Below are positions 52,251 through 61,697 of a stretch of 64,000 nucleotides of DNA, piece by piece. The notes beneath the pieces are model-generated. The model saw only the letters and a program-made list of their open reading frames with translations. It searched no databases and had not been told where the DNA came from. A program made the position numbers and the translations under genes. Positions within the stretch are counted from its first letter, which is position 1. Each line of letters opens with the position of its first letter. Source of the stretch: Maribacter luteus (GTDB lineage Bacteria; Bacteroidota; Bacteroidia; Flavobacteriales; Flavobacteriaceae); NCBI RefSeq assembly GCF_009674825.1, contig NZ_WKJH01000001.1, forward strand, positions 372,001 through 436,000. The letters run 5' to 3'.

Positions 52251-52958
52251 ATGAAAAAATCAGTAGTAGCATTAGTGATCGGAATGGTATTATCAAGTAT
52301 GCTTTTTCAATCTTGCAAGGACAAATCAGTACATAAAATTGAAGTCGGTACAGCAAATAAACAGAAGGAAATAGCGATGGGGGCCGATAAGGAACAGGAA
52401 AATCCCCAAAAAGCAACCATCCAAAACATGAAGGAAGCCTTTAAAGGAGAAACAACGGCACATGCCAAGTATGCTGCGTTTAGTAAAAAAGCGGCCGAAG
52501 AAGGTTACCCTGAAATAGCGATGCTTTTCAAGGCTGCATCCGGGGCGGAATTGATACACGCCAATAACCATAAAGTGGTATTGCAAAGAATGGGGGAGGG
52601 GCTCCCAACCGTGACCCCTGAATTTAACGTGGGCACGACCCTTGAAAATTTAAAGAATGCCATTGAAGGTGAAAGCTATGAGTTTAACACGATGTATCCA
52701 AACTTCATCAAGGTTGCCAATGCGGCAGAAAATTATATGGCACAGATAAGTTTGACTTATGCTTACAAAGTGGAGCAAAAGCACAGGGATTTTTATAAAG
52801 ATGCCTTAAAAGCCCTTGAAGATGGAAATGTAAAATCTTTGCCTTCAGTGTATTATCTATGTCCAACTTGCGGAAACACCTATGCGACCACAGCACCATC
52901 GCGCTGTGAAATTTCCATGACCGATGCAAAATTATTCATTAAAATAGATGCACTTTAA
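52251..52958 (+). CDS. Lipoprotein-anchored rubrerythrin-like protein
   Basis: A 235-residue protein with a lipoprotein signal (lipobox FQSC), then a ferritin-like diiron domain (EAFKGETTAHAKYAAFSKKA, then AELIHANNHKVVL, then EGESYEFNTMYP and KVEQKHRDFYKDAL) and a short rubredoxin-like C-terminus (YYLCPTCGNTY, PSRCEIS). The diiron Glu and His ligands appear intact. The rubredoxin site has only three of the usual four Cys. Rubrerythrins reduce peroxides and are usually cytoplasmic, so an anchored, exported form is uncommon. Start at ATG 52251. Confidence 0.85.
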   Translation: MKKSVVALVIGMVLSSMLFQSCKDKSVHKIEVGTANKQKEIAMGADKEQENPQKATIQNMKEAFKGETTAHAKYAAFSKKAAEEGYPEIAMLFKAASGAELIHANNHKVVLQRMGEGLPTVTPEFNVGTTLENLKNAIEGESYEFNTMYPNFIKVANAAENYMAQISLTYAYKVEQKHRDFYKDALKALEDGNVKSLPSVYYLCPTCGNTYATTAPSRCEISMTDAKLFIKIDAL

Positions 52959-52997
52959 AACTTTTTGATTGATGGTTAGTGTTTAGTTGTGATTGGC

Positions 52998-53030
52998 AAA
53001 GGCCCTGGATATTTTTCAGGGCTTTTGTTT
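52998..53030 (+). terminator. Terminator after the rubrerythrin gene
   Basis: GCCCTG and CAGGGC pair over a 9-nt loop, with flanking A before and T-rich sequence after. Confidence 0.7.
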
Positions 53031-53058
53031 TTTGGCCAATTGCCAAAGGGAACCTTTC

Positions 53059-53114
53059 TTAAGCGAATCTTAAGAAACCGTTTAGATGGCTCTTAGATAC
53101 ACCAAATACTTTTG
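53059..53114 (+). promoter_or_regulatory. Four 11-bp-phased TTAAG boxes and -7 element, copy C (czc operon)
   Basis: Boxes start at 53059 (TTAAG), 53070 (TTAAG), 53081 (TTTAG) and 53092 (CTTAG). The -7 element TACTTTTG starts at 53107, again 15 bp after the start of box 4. The ATG is 25 bp after its end. Confidence 0.8.
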
Positions 53115-53138
53115 GGATATAAATTAATAATCCATTAA

Positions 53139-56100
53139 ATGTTAGAACGAATTATCCAATACAGCATCCATCACAAACTCATCGTTCTCTTGTTTACCGC
53201 GGGTATTATTGGCTTTGGCTTATATTCCTTATCCAATATTCCCATTGGTGCAGTCCCCGATGTAACCAACAATCAGGTACAGGTCATCACAACTTCGAGA
53301 AATTTGGCTACTGAAGATGTAGAAAAGTTTTTGACCTATCCTGTGGAATTGGAAATGGCAAACTTACCAGGGGTCAAGGAAATCAGGTCGGTGTCGAAGT
53401 TTGGATTATCCGTGGTTACGGTGGTCTTCGATGATGATTTGGGTACATATCTTCCCCGTCAACTCATTGCGGAAAAAATAAAAAGTGCAGAAGAAAAAAT
53501 CCCTGCAGGTTTTGGAAAGCCTTTTATGGGACCCGTTTCAACCGGTCTTGGTGAAATCTACCAATATGTGATCGATGTAGATGCGAACCATAGAGACCAA
53601 TACTCCTTATCCGATGTACGTACCATTCAAGATTGGTTGGTAAAACGTCAACTTTCTGGTATTCCGGGTGTTGTGGAAGTAAATACTTGGGGAGGCTACC
53701 TAAAAACTTATGAAGTCGCCATAAACCCAGAACGACTTCGCGCGATGGACGTTTCCATCTTTGATGTGTTCCGTGCTTTGGAAAAAAATAATAGTGTCGC
53801 TGGGGGCGGGTATATAGAAAAAGTAAATGAAAGCTATTTCATTAGGGGCGAAGGCCTTGTGGGCTCTGTTCAGGATATTGAAGATATCGTCGTATCCAGT
53901 AAAGAAAATGTGCCGGTCTATGTACGGGATATTGCTGAAGTAGGCTTTGGTCATGCCAACCGTTTTGGTGCCATTACAGGAAATGGCGAAGGGGAAAAGG
54001 TGTTGGGCCAGGTAATGATGCTTAAAGATGCCAACTCCAATGCCGTTATCGAAGCTGTTAAACAACGTGTGGCCGAAATACAATCCTCATTACCTCCGGG
54101 CATTTCCATTAATCCTTTTCTAGAACGGAGCGAACTTATCGCCAAAACCACTTTTACCATAGCCGAAAACCTGATTTTGGGATGCTTGATCGTGATTTTC
54201 GTAGTAGTATTGCTTTTGGGCAACCTACGTTCCGGATTGGTGGTCGCGTCGGTTATTCCAATGAGTTTGCTTTTTGCCCTGTCCCTAATGTATATTTTCG
54301 GGGTAGATGCCAACTTAATGAGCTTAGGGGCGATCGACTTTGGGATAATCATTGATGGAGCTGTGATCATTGTTGAATTCATTGCCTATAGAATCACAAG
54401 TCAACGAGCGAAATTATTGGCACTTCCCAAAAGCAAAAGGCAAGGTTTAATAGATCAAATCACATATCAGGGTGCCTCCAAAATGATGAACTCAGCTGTA
54501 TTTGGGCAGTTGATCATCATCATCGTATTTATCCCGATCCTTTCCCTGGTAAACGTAGAAGGTAAAATGTTCCGCCCTATGGCTTTGGTATTCAGTTTCG
54601 CACTCACCGGAGCTATGGTATTGTGTTTTACCTACATTCCTGTAATGGCTTCGTTGTTCATAAAACCTTCAAATATCGAAAAACGAACGATTTCATCCAA
54701 ACTCATCGCTTTTCTTGAAGAAAAATACCAACCCACTATTTCATGGGCATTACGTAAAAAGAAATTGGTTTTAGGTATAGCCATAGGTTTATTGGCAATT
54801 ACTGCATTTCTATATACTAGGATGGGAGGCGAATTCGTGCCGACTTTGGACGAGGGTGATTTTGTGATTCAACCAGTATTGAAAACAGGAACATCATTAA
54901 GTAAAACTATTGAGGCTACTACTCGAATGGAAATAATATTGAAGAAATTCCCTGAGGTGGAGCAAGTTGTGAGTCGAATAGGTGCTGCTGAAGTTCCAAC
55001 GGACCCTATGTCAATGGAAGAAAGTGATGTTATCATCAAATTGAAGCCAAAAGGGGAATGGGTTTCCGCAGCAACGAAGGACGAATTGGCTGATAAATTC
55101 AAGGAAGCCTTATCAGAAATTGCGGGTGTTGATTTTGAGTTTACCCAACCTATCGAAATGCGATTTAACGAATTGATTACAGGTGTGCGTGCCGATTTGG
55201 CCATTAAGGTTTTCGGCGAAGATCTTGATGTCCTTTATAATAAGGCCTTGGAAATAGAAAAAGCAATCCAAAACGTGGATGGGGCTGCCGATATTTCCGT
55301 TGAAAAAACTGCAGGGCTTCCCCAAATGTCCGTGAAATATAACAGACGAAAAATCGCAAAGTACAACTTGAATATCGAAGACTTGAATAAAGTCGTCACC
55401 ATGGGATTTGCAGGTATACCTGCAGGTACTGTTTTCGAAGGGGAAAAGCAATTTGATATGGTACTTCGTTATGATGATGCCCACAGAAGGGATATTGAAA
55501 ATATAGAAACGGCTTCGGTATCATTACCCAATGGCATGAAATTACCATTAAGTGAATTCGCTAAGATAAGCTATACCAAAGGCCCTGCTAAAATCTCGCG
55601 TGATAATACCAAACGGCGCATCGTAGTAGGTGTGAATGTGCGAAACCGTGATTTAGAATCCGTGGTTAAGGATGTACAGTCGATCATAGAAAAGGATGTT
55701 AAACTACCTACCGGCTATTCCATAAGCTATGGAGGGCAATTTGAAAACCTACGTACTGCAACGGCAAGATTGAAAATTGCAGTCCCGATCGCTCTAGTTC
55801 TGATTTTTGTATTACTCTATTTCGCTTTCGATTCCGTAAAGGAAGCCTTAATGATATATAGTGCTATTCCGTTGTCTGCCATTGGCGGTGTTATGTTACT
55901 TTATTTAAGGGGATTACCATTTAGTATTTCAGCGGGTGTTGGTTTTATCGCTCTTTTTGGGATAGCCGTGTTAAACGGTATTGTATTGATCGAAGAATTT
56001 AAGGAGCTCAAGGCACACGGTGTCAGCAATATAAATAAGCGAATATTAATGGGAACCAAAAACAGATTGCGTCCCGTATTGTTGACCGCCGCGGCCGCCG

Positions 56101-57473
56101 CTTTAGGTTTTTTACCGATGGCAATTTCAACCTCTGCAGGTGCGGAAGTACAAAGACCCTTGGCAACAGTTGTTGTAGGGGGGTTGATCACGGCAACAGC
56201 CTTGACCTTGATCGTACTTCCCATTCTTTATGCGATGTTCGATAGGAAAGGACATCATCCAAAGGTCAAAAACAAAGTGAATCTAAAAGCTCTTGGTATT
56301 TTTACCCTACTATTCTTGCCCATTTTAGCGAGTGCCCAAGAAAACCCTATAACAGCAGAACAAGCAGTAAAGATAGCCCATGAGAACAATAAAGGACTAA
56401 AGGCCTACGCCAAAAAGGTAGACCAGTCCAAGCAGCTCGTTGGCAGTGCAATCAACGTGGATAAAACACAGGTGTATTATGGTTATGACGAAAATAACAT
56501 TGCCGAAAACGGTATTGCACTGAAAGTTTATGGGGTTAGTCAATCCTTACAATTTCCTACGATATATGGTGCCCTACGAAAAGTGGAAAAACAAAAAGTC
56601 GAGTTATCTACCCAACAATTCCGATTAAACGAGAGGGCCTTGACCAAAGCGGTTTATAAAGCCTATTACAATGTGGTGTACACTAACAGTCTTGTGGAAC
56701 AATACATTTTTTTGGATAGTCTCTATAGTCAATTTTCCAGAGCAGCTAATAAGCGCTATGATGTGGGTGAAACCAATTTGTTGGAAAAACTTGCGGCAGA
56801 GGCCAAACAAAAAGAAATATCCATATTGCTCGCGCAAACAAAAGAAGGGGTGGCAAAAGCATATACCGAGCTCTATCAGTGGATGCAGACTGATTCGTTG
56901 ATTACCCCGGAAGAGAAAAGTTTGCCCAAATTGGAATTACAGCAACCGAACTTTGGTAACCATCCGGGAATACTGTATTACGATTTCGCCCAGAAGTTGA
57001 GTAAATCGACCCTTTCTTTGGAAAGGCAAAGATTGCTTCCTGATTTACATATATCAGTCTTCCAAGGAAGGAATAACGGTTCAAATACAAAGCGATATAA
57101 TGGTTTTCAGGCGGGCATATCGATTCCTTTATGGTTCGGGGCGAACAAGGCAAAAATCAATGCGGCTAAAACAGAGACCATGATACTGGCCGATGAGTCT
57201 GAAAATTATAAAATACAACTGGAATCAAAACACAAAGGCTTGCTTTCCGATTTAAACAAATTTCAAGAAGCCATTGATTATTATGAAAACACGGGGGGCA
57301 AACTTGCAAAAGAATTAACTACCAATGCTTCGAAATCATTTAAAAACGGGGAGATAGACTTCTTACAATATGTACAGTTGTTGGAAAGTGCCAAAAACAT
57401 TCAAATCACCTATCTACAGAACCTAAACCAGTATAACGCCACGGTCTTAGAATTAAATTATTTAATCAATTGA
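53139..57473 (+). CDS. czcA: CzcA-type RND metal efflux pump fused to a TolC-like domain
   Basis: A 1444-residue fusion. Residues 1-1035 form a heavy-metal RND pump with twelve transmembrane helices and two large periplasmic loops. Helix 4 carries DFGIIIDGAVIIVEF (Asp400, Asp406), the form linked to divalent cations (Co, Zn, Cd) rather than the Cu/Ag CusA motif. Residues about 1068-1444 are an outer-membrane TolC/CusC-like coiled-coil domain (ITAEQAVKIAHENNKGLKAY). The two parts are joined by a signal-peptide-like segment (LKALGIFTLLFLPILASAQ). The start follows the phased TTAAG promoter. It is probably cleaved into pump and channel. Confidence 0.93.
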   Translation: MLERIIQYSIHHKLIVLLFTAGIIGFGLYSLSNIPIGAVPDVTNNQVQVITTSRNLATEDVEKFLTYPVELEMANLPGVKEIRSVSKFGLSVVTVVFDDDLGTYLPRQLIAEKIKSAEEKIPAGFGKPFMGPVSTGLGEIYQYVIDVDANHRDQYSLSDVRTIQDWLVKRQLSGIPGVVEVNTWGGYLKTYEVAINPERLRAMDVSIFDVFRALEKNNSVAGGGYIEKVNESYFIRGEGLVGSVQDIEDIVVSSKENVPVYVRDIAEVGFGHANRFGAITGNGEGEKVLGQVMMLKDANSNAVIEAVKQRVAEIQSSLPPGISINPFLERSELIAKTTFTIAENLILGCLIVIFVVVLLLGNLRSGLVVASVIPMSLLFALSLMYIFGVDANLMSLGAIDFGIIIDGAVIIVEFIAYRITSQRAKLLALPKSKRQGLIDQITYQGASKMMNSAVFGQLIIIIVFIPILSLVNVEGKMFRPMALVFSFALTGAMVLCFTYIPVMASLFIKPSNIEKRTISSKLIAFLEEKYQPTISWALRKKKLVLGIAIGLLAITAFLYTRMGGEFVPTLDEGDFVIQPVLKTGTSLSKTIEATTRMEIILKKFPEVEQVVSRIGAAEVPTDPMSMEESDVIIKLKPKGEWVSAATKDELADKFKEALSEIAGVDFEFTQPIEMRFNELITGVRADLAIKVFGEDLDVLYNKALEIEKAIQNVDGAADISVEKTAGLPQMSVKYNRRKIAKYNLNIEDLNKVVTMGFAGIPAGTVFEGEKQFDMVLRYDDAHRRDIENIETASVSLPNGMKLPLSEFAKISYTKGPAKISRDNTKRRIVVGVNVRNRDLESVVKDVQSIIEKDVKLPTGYSISYGGQFENLRTATARLKIAVPIALVLIFVLLYFAFDSVKEALMIYSAIPLSAIGGVMLLYLRGLPFSISAGVGFIALFGIAVLNGIVLIEEFKELKAHGVSNINKRILMGTKNRLRPVLLTAAAAALGFLPMAISTSAGAEVQRPLATVVVGGLITATALTLIVLPILYAMFDRKGHHPKVKNKVNLKALGIFTLLFLPILASAQENPITAEQAVKIAHENNKGLKAYAKKVDQSKQLVGSAINVDKTQVYYGYDENNIAENGIALKVYGVSQSLQFPTIYGALRKVEKQKVELSTQQFRLNERALTKAVYKAYYNVVYTNSLVEQYIFLDSLYSQFSRAANKRYDVGETNLLEKLAAEAKQKEISILLAQTKEGVAKAYTELYQWMQTDSLITPEEKSLPKLELQQPNFGNHPGILYYDFAQKLSKSTLSLERQRLLPDLHISVFQGRNNGSNTKRYNGFQAGISIPLWFGANKAKINAAKTETMILADESENYKIQLESKHKGLLSDLNKFQEAIDYYENTGGKLAKELTTNASKSFKNGEIDFLQYVQLLESAKNIQITYLQNLNQYNATVLELNYLIN

Positions 57474-57475
57474 TA

Positions 57476-58636
57476 ATGAAAAATAGAGTCAACAATTTTA
57501 CCAATGCCGTAAGTCTGATAAGTATTCTTTTTGTGTTAACCATGGTTTCCTGTAACCCAAAAGAAAAAACGGAAACGACAAACGCAGATGCAACGATAGG
57601 GATTAAAGGGCAAGAAATCATTTCCATTACCGAAAATCAATTCAAATCGGGTGGAATGAAAGTGGGGAATATGTCGATGCAAGAGTTCAATACCGTTGTA
57701 AAAGCAAACGGAATGTTCGCAGTGCCTCCACAAAACCAAGCTGATGTTAGTGCCTACTTTGCCGGTTATGTTAAAGACATCGGTTTATTGCCAGGGGATA
57801 GGGTCAAAAAAGGACAGGTGTTGTTTACTATTGAGAATCCGGATTATGTTCAGGTGCAACAAGATTTCTTGGAAGCCAAAGGACGCTTGAGCTATTTGGA
57901 ATCCGATTATGAACGCCAGAAAGAGCTGATGGCCGATAATGTGACTTCAAAAAAGAATTTCTTAAAAGCTAAATCGGAATATACCGTGACCTTGGTACAA
58001 TATCAATCCCTTAGGAAGAGGTTGAGCCTTATGAACATCGATCCGAATACCCTAACAGGCGAAACGATAAGATCTATTATTACTGTAACCTCACCTTTAT
58101 CGGGATATGCAACTTCCGTCAATGCAGGTAAAGGAATGTACCTAAATCCTTCCGATGTTGCAATGACCGTTACGAATACGGACGACCTACATATAGAATT
58201 GAAGATTTTCGAAAAAGACCTGCCAATGGTCAAAGTGGGTCAGCCAATCAACGTGAGGTTACAAAATGATATGGACAAGGTATATCAAGGTGTAGTCCAT
58301 TTAGTGAACAAGTCTATAAATGCCCAAAGTAGGACCATAGATATACATGGAGATTTTGTTAATGATGAGGAAGTACAATTATTTGCCCCTGGAATGTACA
58401 TTGAGGCTGAAATCCTGACCACTTCTGCAGAACATCCTGCATTACCTTCCAAAGCGGTTGCGAATATTGATAATGACTTTTTTGTACTTGTTAAAGAAGA
58501 TGATTCGAATTTCAAAAGGGTATTGGTCAAAATAGGTGCTACGAACAATGGATTTACCCAAATCCTTAATACAGCTGATTTTAAACCAGATACTGAATTT
58601 CTGATCAAAGGGGCATTCAACTTGATAACTGAGTAA
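57476..58636 (+). CDS. czcB: CzcB/CusB-like periplasmic adaptor lipoprotein
   Basis: A 386-residue RND adaptor with a lipoprotein signal (lipobox MVSC), a barrel-sandwich lipoyl domain (YFAGYVKDIGLLPGDRVKKG and SPLSGYATSVNAGKGMYL), a coiled-coil hairpin and a beta-barrel domain. It couples the pump and outer-membrane channel. A CzcB-type N-terminal metal-binding His stretch is not seen. The start follows the czcA stop by 2 bp; the frame also opens at a TTG just before. It lacks its own promoter. Confidence 0.92.
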   Translation: MKNRVNNFTNAVSLISILFVLTMVSCNPKEKTETTNADATIGIKGQEIISITENQFKSGGMKVGNMSMQEFNTVVKANGMFAVPPQNQADVSAYFAGYVKDIGLLPGDRVKKGQVLFTIENPDYVQVQQDFLEAKGRLSYLESDYERQKELMADNVTSKKNFLKAKSEYTVTLVQYQSLRKRLSLMNIDPNTLTGETIRSIITVTSPLSGYATSVNAGKGMYLNPSDVAMTVTNTDDLHIELKIFEKDLPMVKVGQPINVRLQNDMDKVYQGVVHLVNKSINAQSRTIDIHGDFVNDEEVQLFAPGMYIEAEILTTSAEHPALPSKAVANIDNDFFVLVKEDDSNFKRVLVKIGATNNGFTQILNTADFKPDTEFLIKGAFNLITE

Positions 58637-58661
58637 GCTAGGAACGTAAATTAATAACAAT

Positions 58662-59156
58662 ATGATGAACGACGCACAATTACATTTAGTAGTAAACCAT
58701 CTTCCCATTGTGGGTGTATTGATCGGTTTTTTGGTTTTTCTGTCGGGTTGCGTAATCAAGAATCCCCAAGTAAAGAATACGGCACTAAGTATTTTCATTT
58801 TTAGTGCATTGACCAGTATTGCCGCTTTTTATACCGGCGACGGCGCAGAAGAAATCGTCGAAAATTCACCTGGAATCAGCGAAACCTTGATCCATGAACA
58901 TGAAGAGTATGCGGAGCTTTTTTTTACAATGATGCTGATTTTAGGAGGCACATCGCTAATAACCCTGATTCTCCAATACAAAAAATACGCGTTAGCTACT
59001 AGATACGGTTTTGTTTTTGTTCTACTCATTTCGATAGGTTCCATGGTCATTTCAAAATATGTAGGGTCGAGTGGAGGCGAGATTCGCCATACTGAAATTA
59101 GACATGATAAAGATATGATTCAATTAAATGTGGACTATGACAGCGATGACGATTAA
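58662..59156 (+). CDS. Second DUF2231-like membrane protein
   Basis: A 164-residue protein with four hydrophobic helices that parallels the protein at 51684 in order: LHLVVNHLPIVGVLIGF, a central histidine-rich loop (LIHEHEEYAELFF) and GSSGGEIRHTEIRHD near the C-terminus. Sequence identity between the two is low but the motif order is the same. It ends in an acidic tail (DYDSDDD). It is part of the efflux operon, and the next gene starts inside it. Confidence 0.72.
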   Translation: MMNDAQLHLVVNHLPIVGVLIGFLVFLSGCVIKNPQVKNTALSIFIFSALTSIAAFYTGDGAEEIVENSPGISETLIHEHEEYAELFFTMMLILGGTSLITLILQYKKYALATRYGFVFVLLISIGSMVISKYVGSSGGEIRHTEIRHDKDMIQLNVDYDSDDD

Positions 59157-59733
59157 AAGTATTACGAAGTATTGTTCCGACATACTTCATAGTGACAAAT
59201 GCAAGAATCTCCCTTTCCACAACTTTGCACATACGCAAGAGGTTGTTGATAATGTTTTCTTGATTTCCAATGCTATAGGTATACGCCCAAAAGAAGCGGA
59301 CTTAATAGCTATTGCGGCTTGTTTCCATGATACTGGTTTTTCAGAAACCTATGAAGGCCACGAAGAAGTAAGCAAACGATTGGCCGCACAATATCTTTCT
59401 AAAACCAATTGTTCACAAAATAAAATTGAAAGGGTGCTTTCTTGTATCGATGCCACAAAGATGCCCCAAAATCCCACGGATATATATGCAAAAATATTAT
59501 GCGATGCCGATTTGTTCCATTTGGGAACAACAAATTATATGTATAGGAATATGCTCTTGCGAAAGGAATGGGAACTGTTTTGTGACAACGTGATGACCGA
59601 TGGGGAATGGCAACTGCTCAACATTAAGTTTTTGGAAGAACATCGATTCAAGACAACTTACGGAAAGGAGGTTTTGGAAAAAGGGAAACAAGAAAATTTA
59701 ATCAAACTAAAACAATTAATACGAATAAAATGA
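59128..59733 (+). CDS. HD domain phosphohydrolase
   Basis: A 201-residue HD-domain protein. Metal ligands are His in FHNFAHTQEVVDN, the HD pair in IAACFHDTGFSE and Asp in LCDADLFHLG. Such enzymes hydrolyse nucleotides or phosphomonoesters, and the substrate is unknown. The longest start at 59128 overlaps the preceding gene by 29 bp; ATG at 59137 and 59146 are alternatives. The end overlaps the LtaS-like gene start by 4 bp (ATGA). Confidence 0.82.
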   Translation: MWTMTAMTIKSITKYCSDILHSDKCKNLPFHNFAHTQEVVDNVFLISNAIGIRPKEADLIAIAACFHDTGFSETYEGHEEVSKRLAAQYLSKTNCSQNKIERVLSCIDATKMPQNPTDIYAKILCDADLFHLGTTNYMYRNMLLRKEWELFCDNVMTDGEWQLLNIKFLEEHRFKTTYGKEVLEKGKQENLIKLKQLIRIK

Positions 59734-61697
59734 AGATACTATTTCCAAAAAGATTCACATTGTTAATCGGTTTTATCCTTTTGTTCCTAGGAATTTCCTT
59801 CTTATTGAGAGTTGTTTTTCTTTTTTGGAATTTTTCAGAAATCGACCATGGGGTTATTTCTTTGTTTACCACATTCATTATTGGGTTCCTTTACGATATC
59901 GGTACTGTTTCATTTATTGCCCTAATCCCTTCTTTGTATTTTTTGATACTGCCCAAAGGCCTTATGGGTACTTTAGCGGACAGGGTTATTTGTTTTACCG
60001 GCTTTACTATTGGGGTGCTGATCATCTTCTTTTCATTCTTTGCGGAAATCACTTTTTGGGACGAATTCCATAGAAGGTTCAATTTTATTGCAGTTGACTA
60101 TTTGATATACACCTACGAGGTAGTAAAGAATATAAATGAATCATATCCTATACCGATTTTGATCGGGGGTATAGGGATACTTGTAATGTTTACGGTTTTA
60201 CTTTTTATAAGATCACGAATATTCAGGAGAACTTTTGAAAGCAAAGATCCTTTTAAAATTCGCTTGCTTCCCAGTCTATTCATTTTTGGAGTTACCTTGG
60301 TTTTTACTTTTTTCATTAAAAATGAAAATGCGGAATTTTCGGAGAACCGTTACAATAATGAACTTTCCAAGACCGGGATTTATTCTTTTTTTGCGGCCTT
60401 TCGGAATAATGAACTTAGCTATTCGGAGTTTTTTAAGACCGAGCCAATCGAAAAAGCGTTCTTAAAGGTAAATGAAAACATAAAGACTAAACAAGACAGT
60501 GTCTATACAAAAACATTCGATATTAGAAGATATGTCACCAATGAAGGTGAGGAAAAAAGGCCTAACGTTATTTTCATTTGCATCGAGAGTTTAAGTGCAA
60601 AATATTTAGGAGCCTTTGGGAACGATAAAAAGCTGACCCCTACCTTGGATTCTTTAGAACAACAAGGGCTATCGTTCGACAATTTATTTGCAACCGGTAC
60701 CAGGACAGTTCGTGGCATGGAGGCCATTACACTTTCTATTCCCCCAACACCGGGCCGAAGTATAGTTAAACGAGCTAAAAACAATGATCTTTTTACCATT
60801 GGGGAGGTATTTAAGGAAAAAGGATATACACGGACTTTCTTTTACGGGGGGGATGGGTATTTTGATAACATGGATAAGTATTTCAGCGGTAATGGGTTTG
60901 ATATCGTTGATCGTGGAAGGGGATTTTTACCTTCTGGGGATATCGTGACCAAGCGAAAGAATATTGAGGATGAAGAAGTGACTTTTGAGAATGCTTGGGG
61001 TGCCTGTGATGAGGATATTTATAAGAAAGTCCTAAAAGAAGCTGACATATCCGTAGTTGAAGGGAAACCTTTTTTCAACTTTATCATGACCACCTCCAAC
61101 CATAAACCGTATACTTATCCCGATCGAAAAATAGATGTTCCTTCTGGGTCCGGAAGAAGCGGCGCAATAAAATATACGGATTTCGCACTTCATGGATTTA
61201 TTGAAGAAGCGAAGAAAAAACCCTGGTTTAAAAACACCGTATTTATAATCATGGCCGATCATTGTGCAAGTAGTGCTGGTCGTTGGGAACTCGATGTTGC
61301 CAATTACCATATTCCGGCAATGATAGTAAATCTTGATGGCGGTGAAAGAGGGCATATTAAGAAACTTTGTTCCCAAATCGATATTTTCCCCACATTGTTC
61401 GCACAGTTGGGATGGGATTACGAAAGCAACCTTTTCGGATTGGACATCCTTAGAATGGAAAAGAAAGATGAACGTGCCTTTATTGGTAATTACAGAAAAT
61501 TGGGCCTTTTAAAAGGAAATGAACTTATGGTCCTAGGAGATCAAAAATCAACGAATTTCTACAAATGGGATGATAAGGATAATAGCCTGCAACCATTGCC
61601 CCTAGAGGAGGGGTTCCTAAAGGAAACCATATCCTATTTCCAAGTAGCCGACTATCTGTACAATAATAATGGACTTTCCTTAAAAGTGAATGAATGA
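59730..61697 (+). CDS. LtaS-like phosphoglycerol transferase (sulfatase fold)
   Basis: A 655-residue protein with five N-terminal transmembrane helices and an extracytoplasmic alkaline-phosphatase/sulfatase domain. The start of this domain (PNVIFICIESLSAKYLGAFG) and the likely Thr nucleophile (ATGTRTVRGMEAIT) match lipoteichoic acid synthase/MdoB enzymes, which move glycerol phosphate from phosphatidylglycerol and release diacylglycerol. The metal-binding His is in IIMADHCASS. It overlaps its neighbours by 4 bp on both sides. In a Gram-negative cell the acceptor is unknown, perhaps a periplasmic glycan. Confidence 0.88.
   Translation: MKILFPKRFTLLIGFILLFLGISFLLRVVFLFWNFSEIDHGVISLFTTFIIGFLYDIGTVSFIALIPSLYFLILPKGLMGTLADRVICFTGFTIGVLIIFFSFFAEITFWDEFHRRFNFIAVDYLIYTYEVVKNINESYPIPILIGGIGILVMFTVLLFIRSRIFRRTFESKDPFKIRLLPSLFIFGVTLVFTFFIKNENAEFSENRYNNELSKTGIYSFFAAFRNNELSYSEFFKTEPIEKAFLKVNENIKTKQDSVYTKTFDIRRYVTNEGEEKRPNVIFICIESLSAKYLGAFGNDKKLTPTLDSLEQQGLSFDNLFATGTRTVRGMEAITLSIPPTPGRSIVKRAKNNDLFTIGEVFKEKGYTRTFFYGGDGYFDNMDKYFSGNGFDIVDRGRGFLPSGDIVTKRKNIEDEEVTFENAWGACDEDIYKKVLKEADISVVEGKPFFNFIMTTSNHKPYTYPDRKIDVPSGSGRSGAIKYTDFALHGFIEEAKKKPWFKNTVFIIMADHCASSAGRWELDVANYHIPAMIVNLDGGERGHIKKLCSQIDIFPTLFAQLGWDYESNLFGLDILRMEKKDERAFIGNYRKLGLLKGNELMVLGDQKSTNFYKWDDKDNSLQPLPLEEGFLKETISYFQVADYLYNNNGLSLKVNE

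Noticed and set aside
53139-57473. Copper/silver CusA assignment
   Set aside because: The helix 4 motif DFGIIIDGA with two Asp is of the divalent-cation CzcA type, so a Cu/Ag label is not supported.
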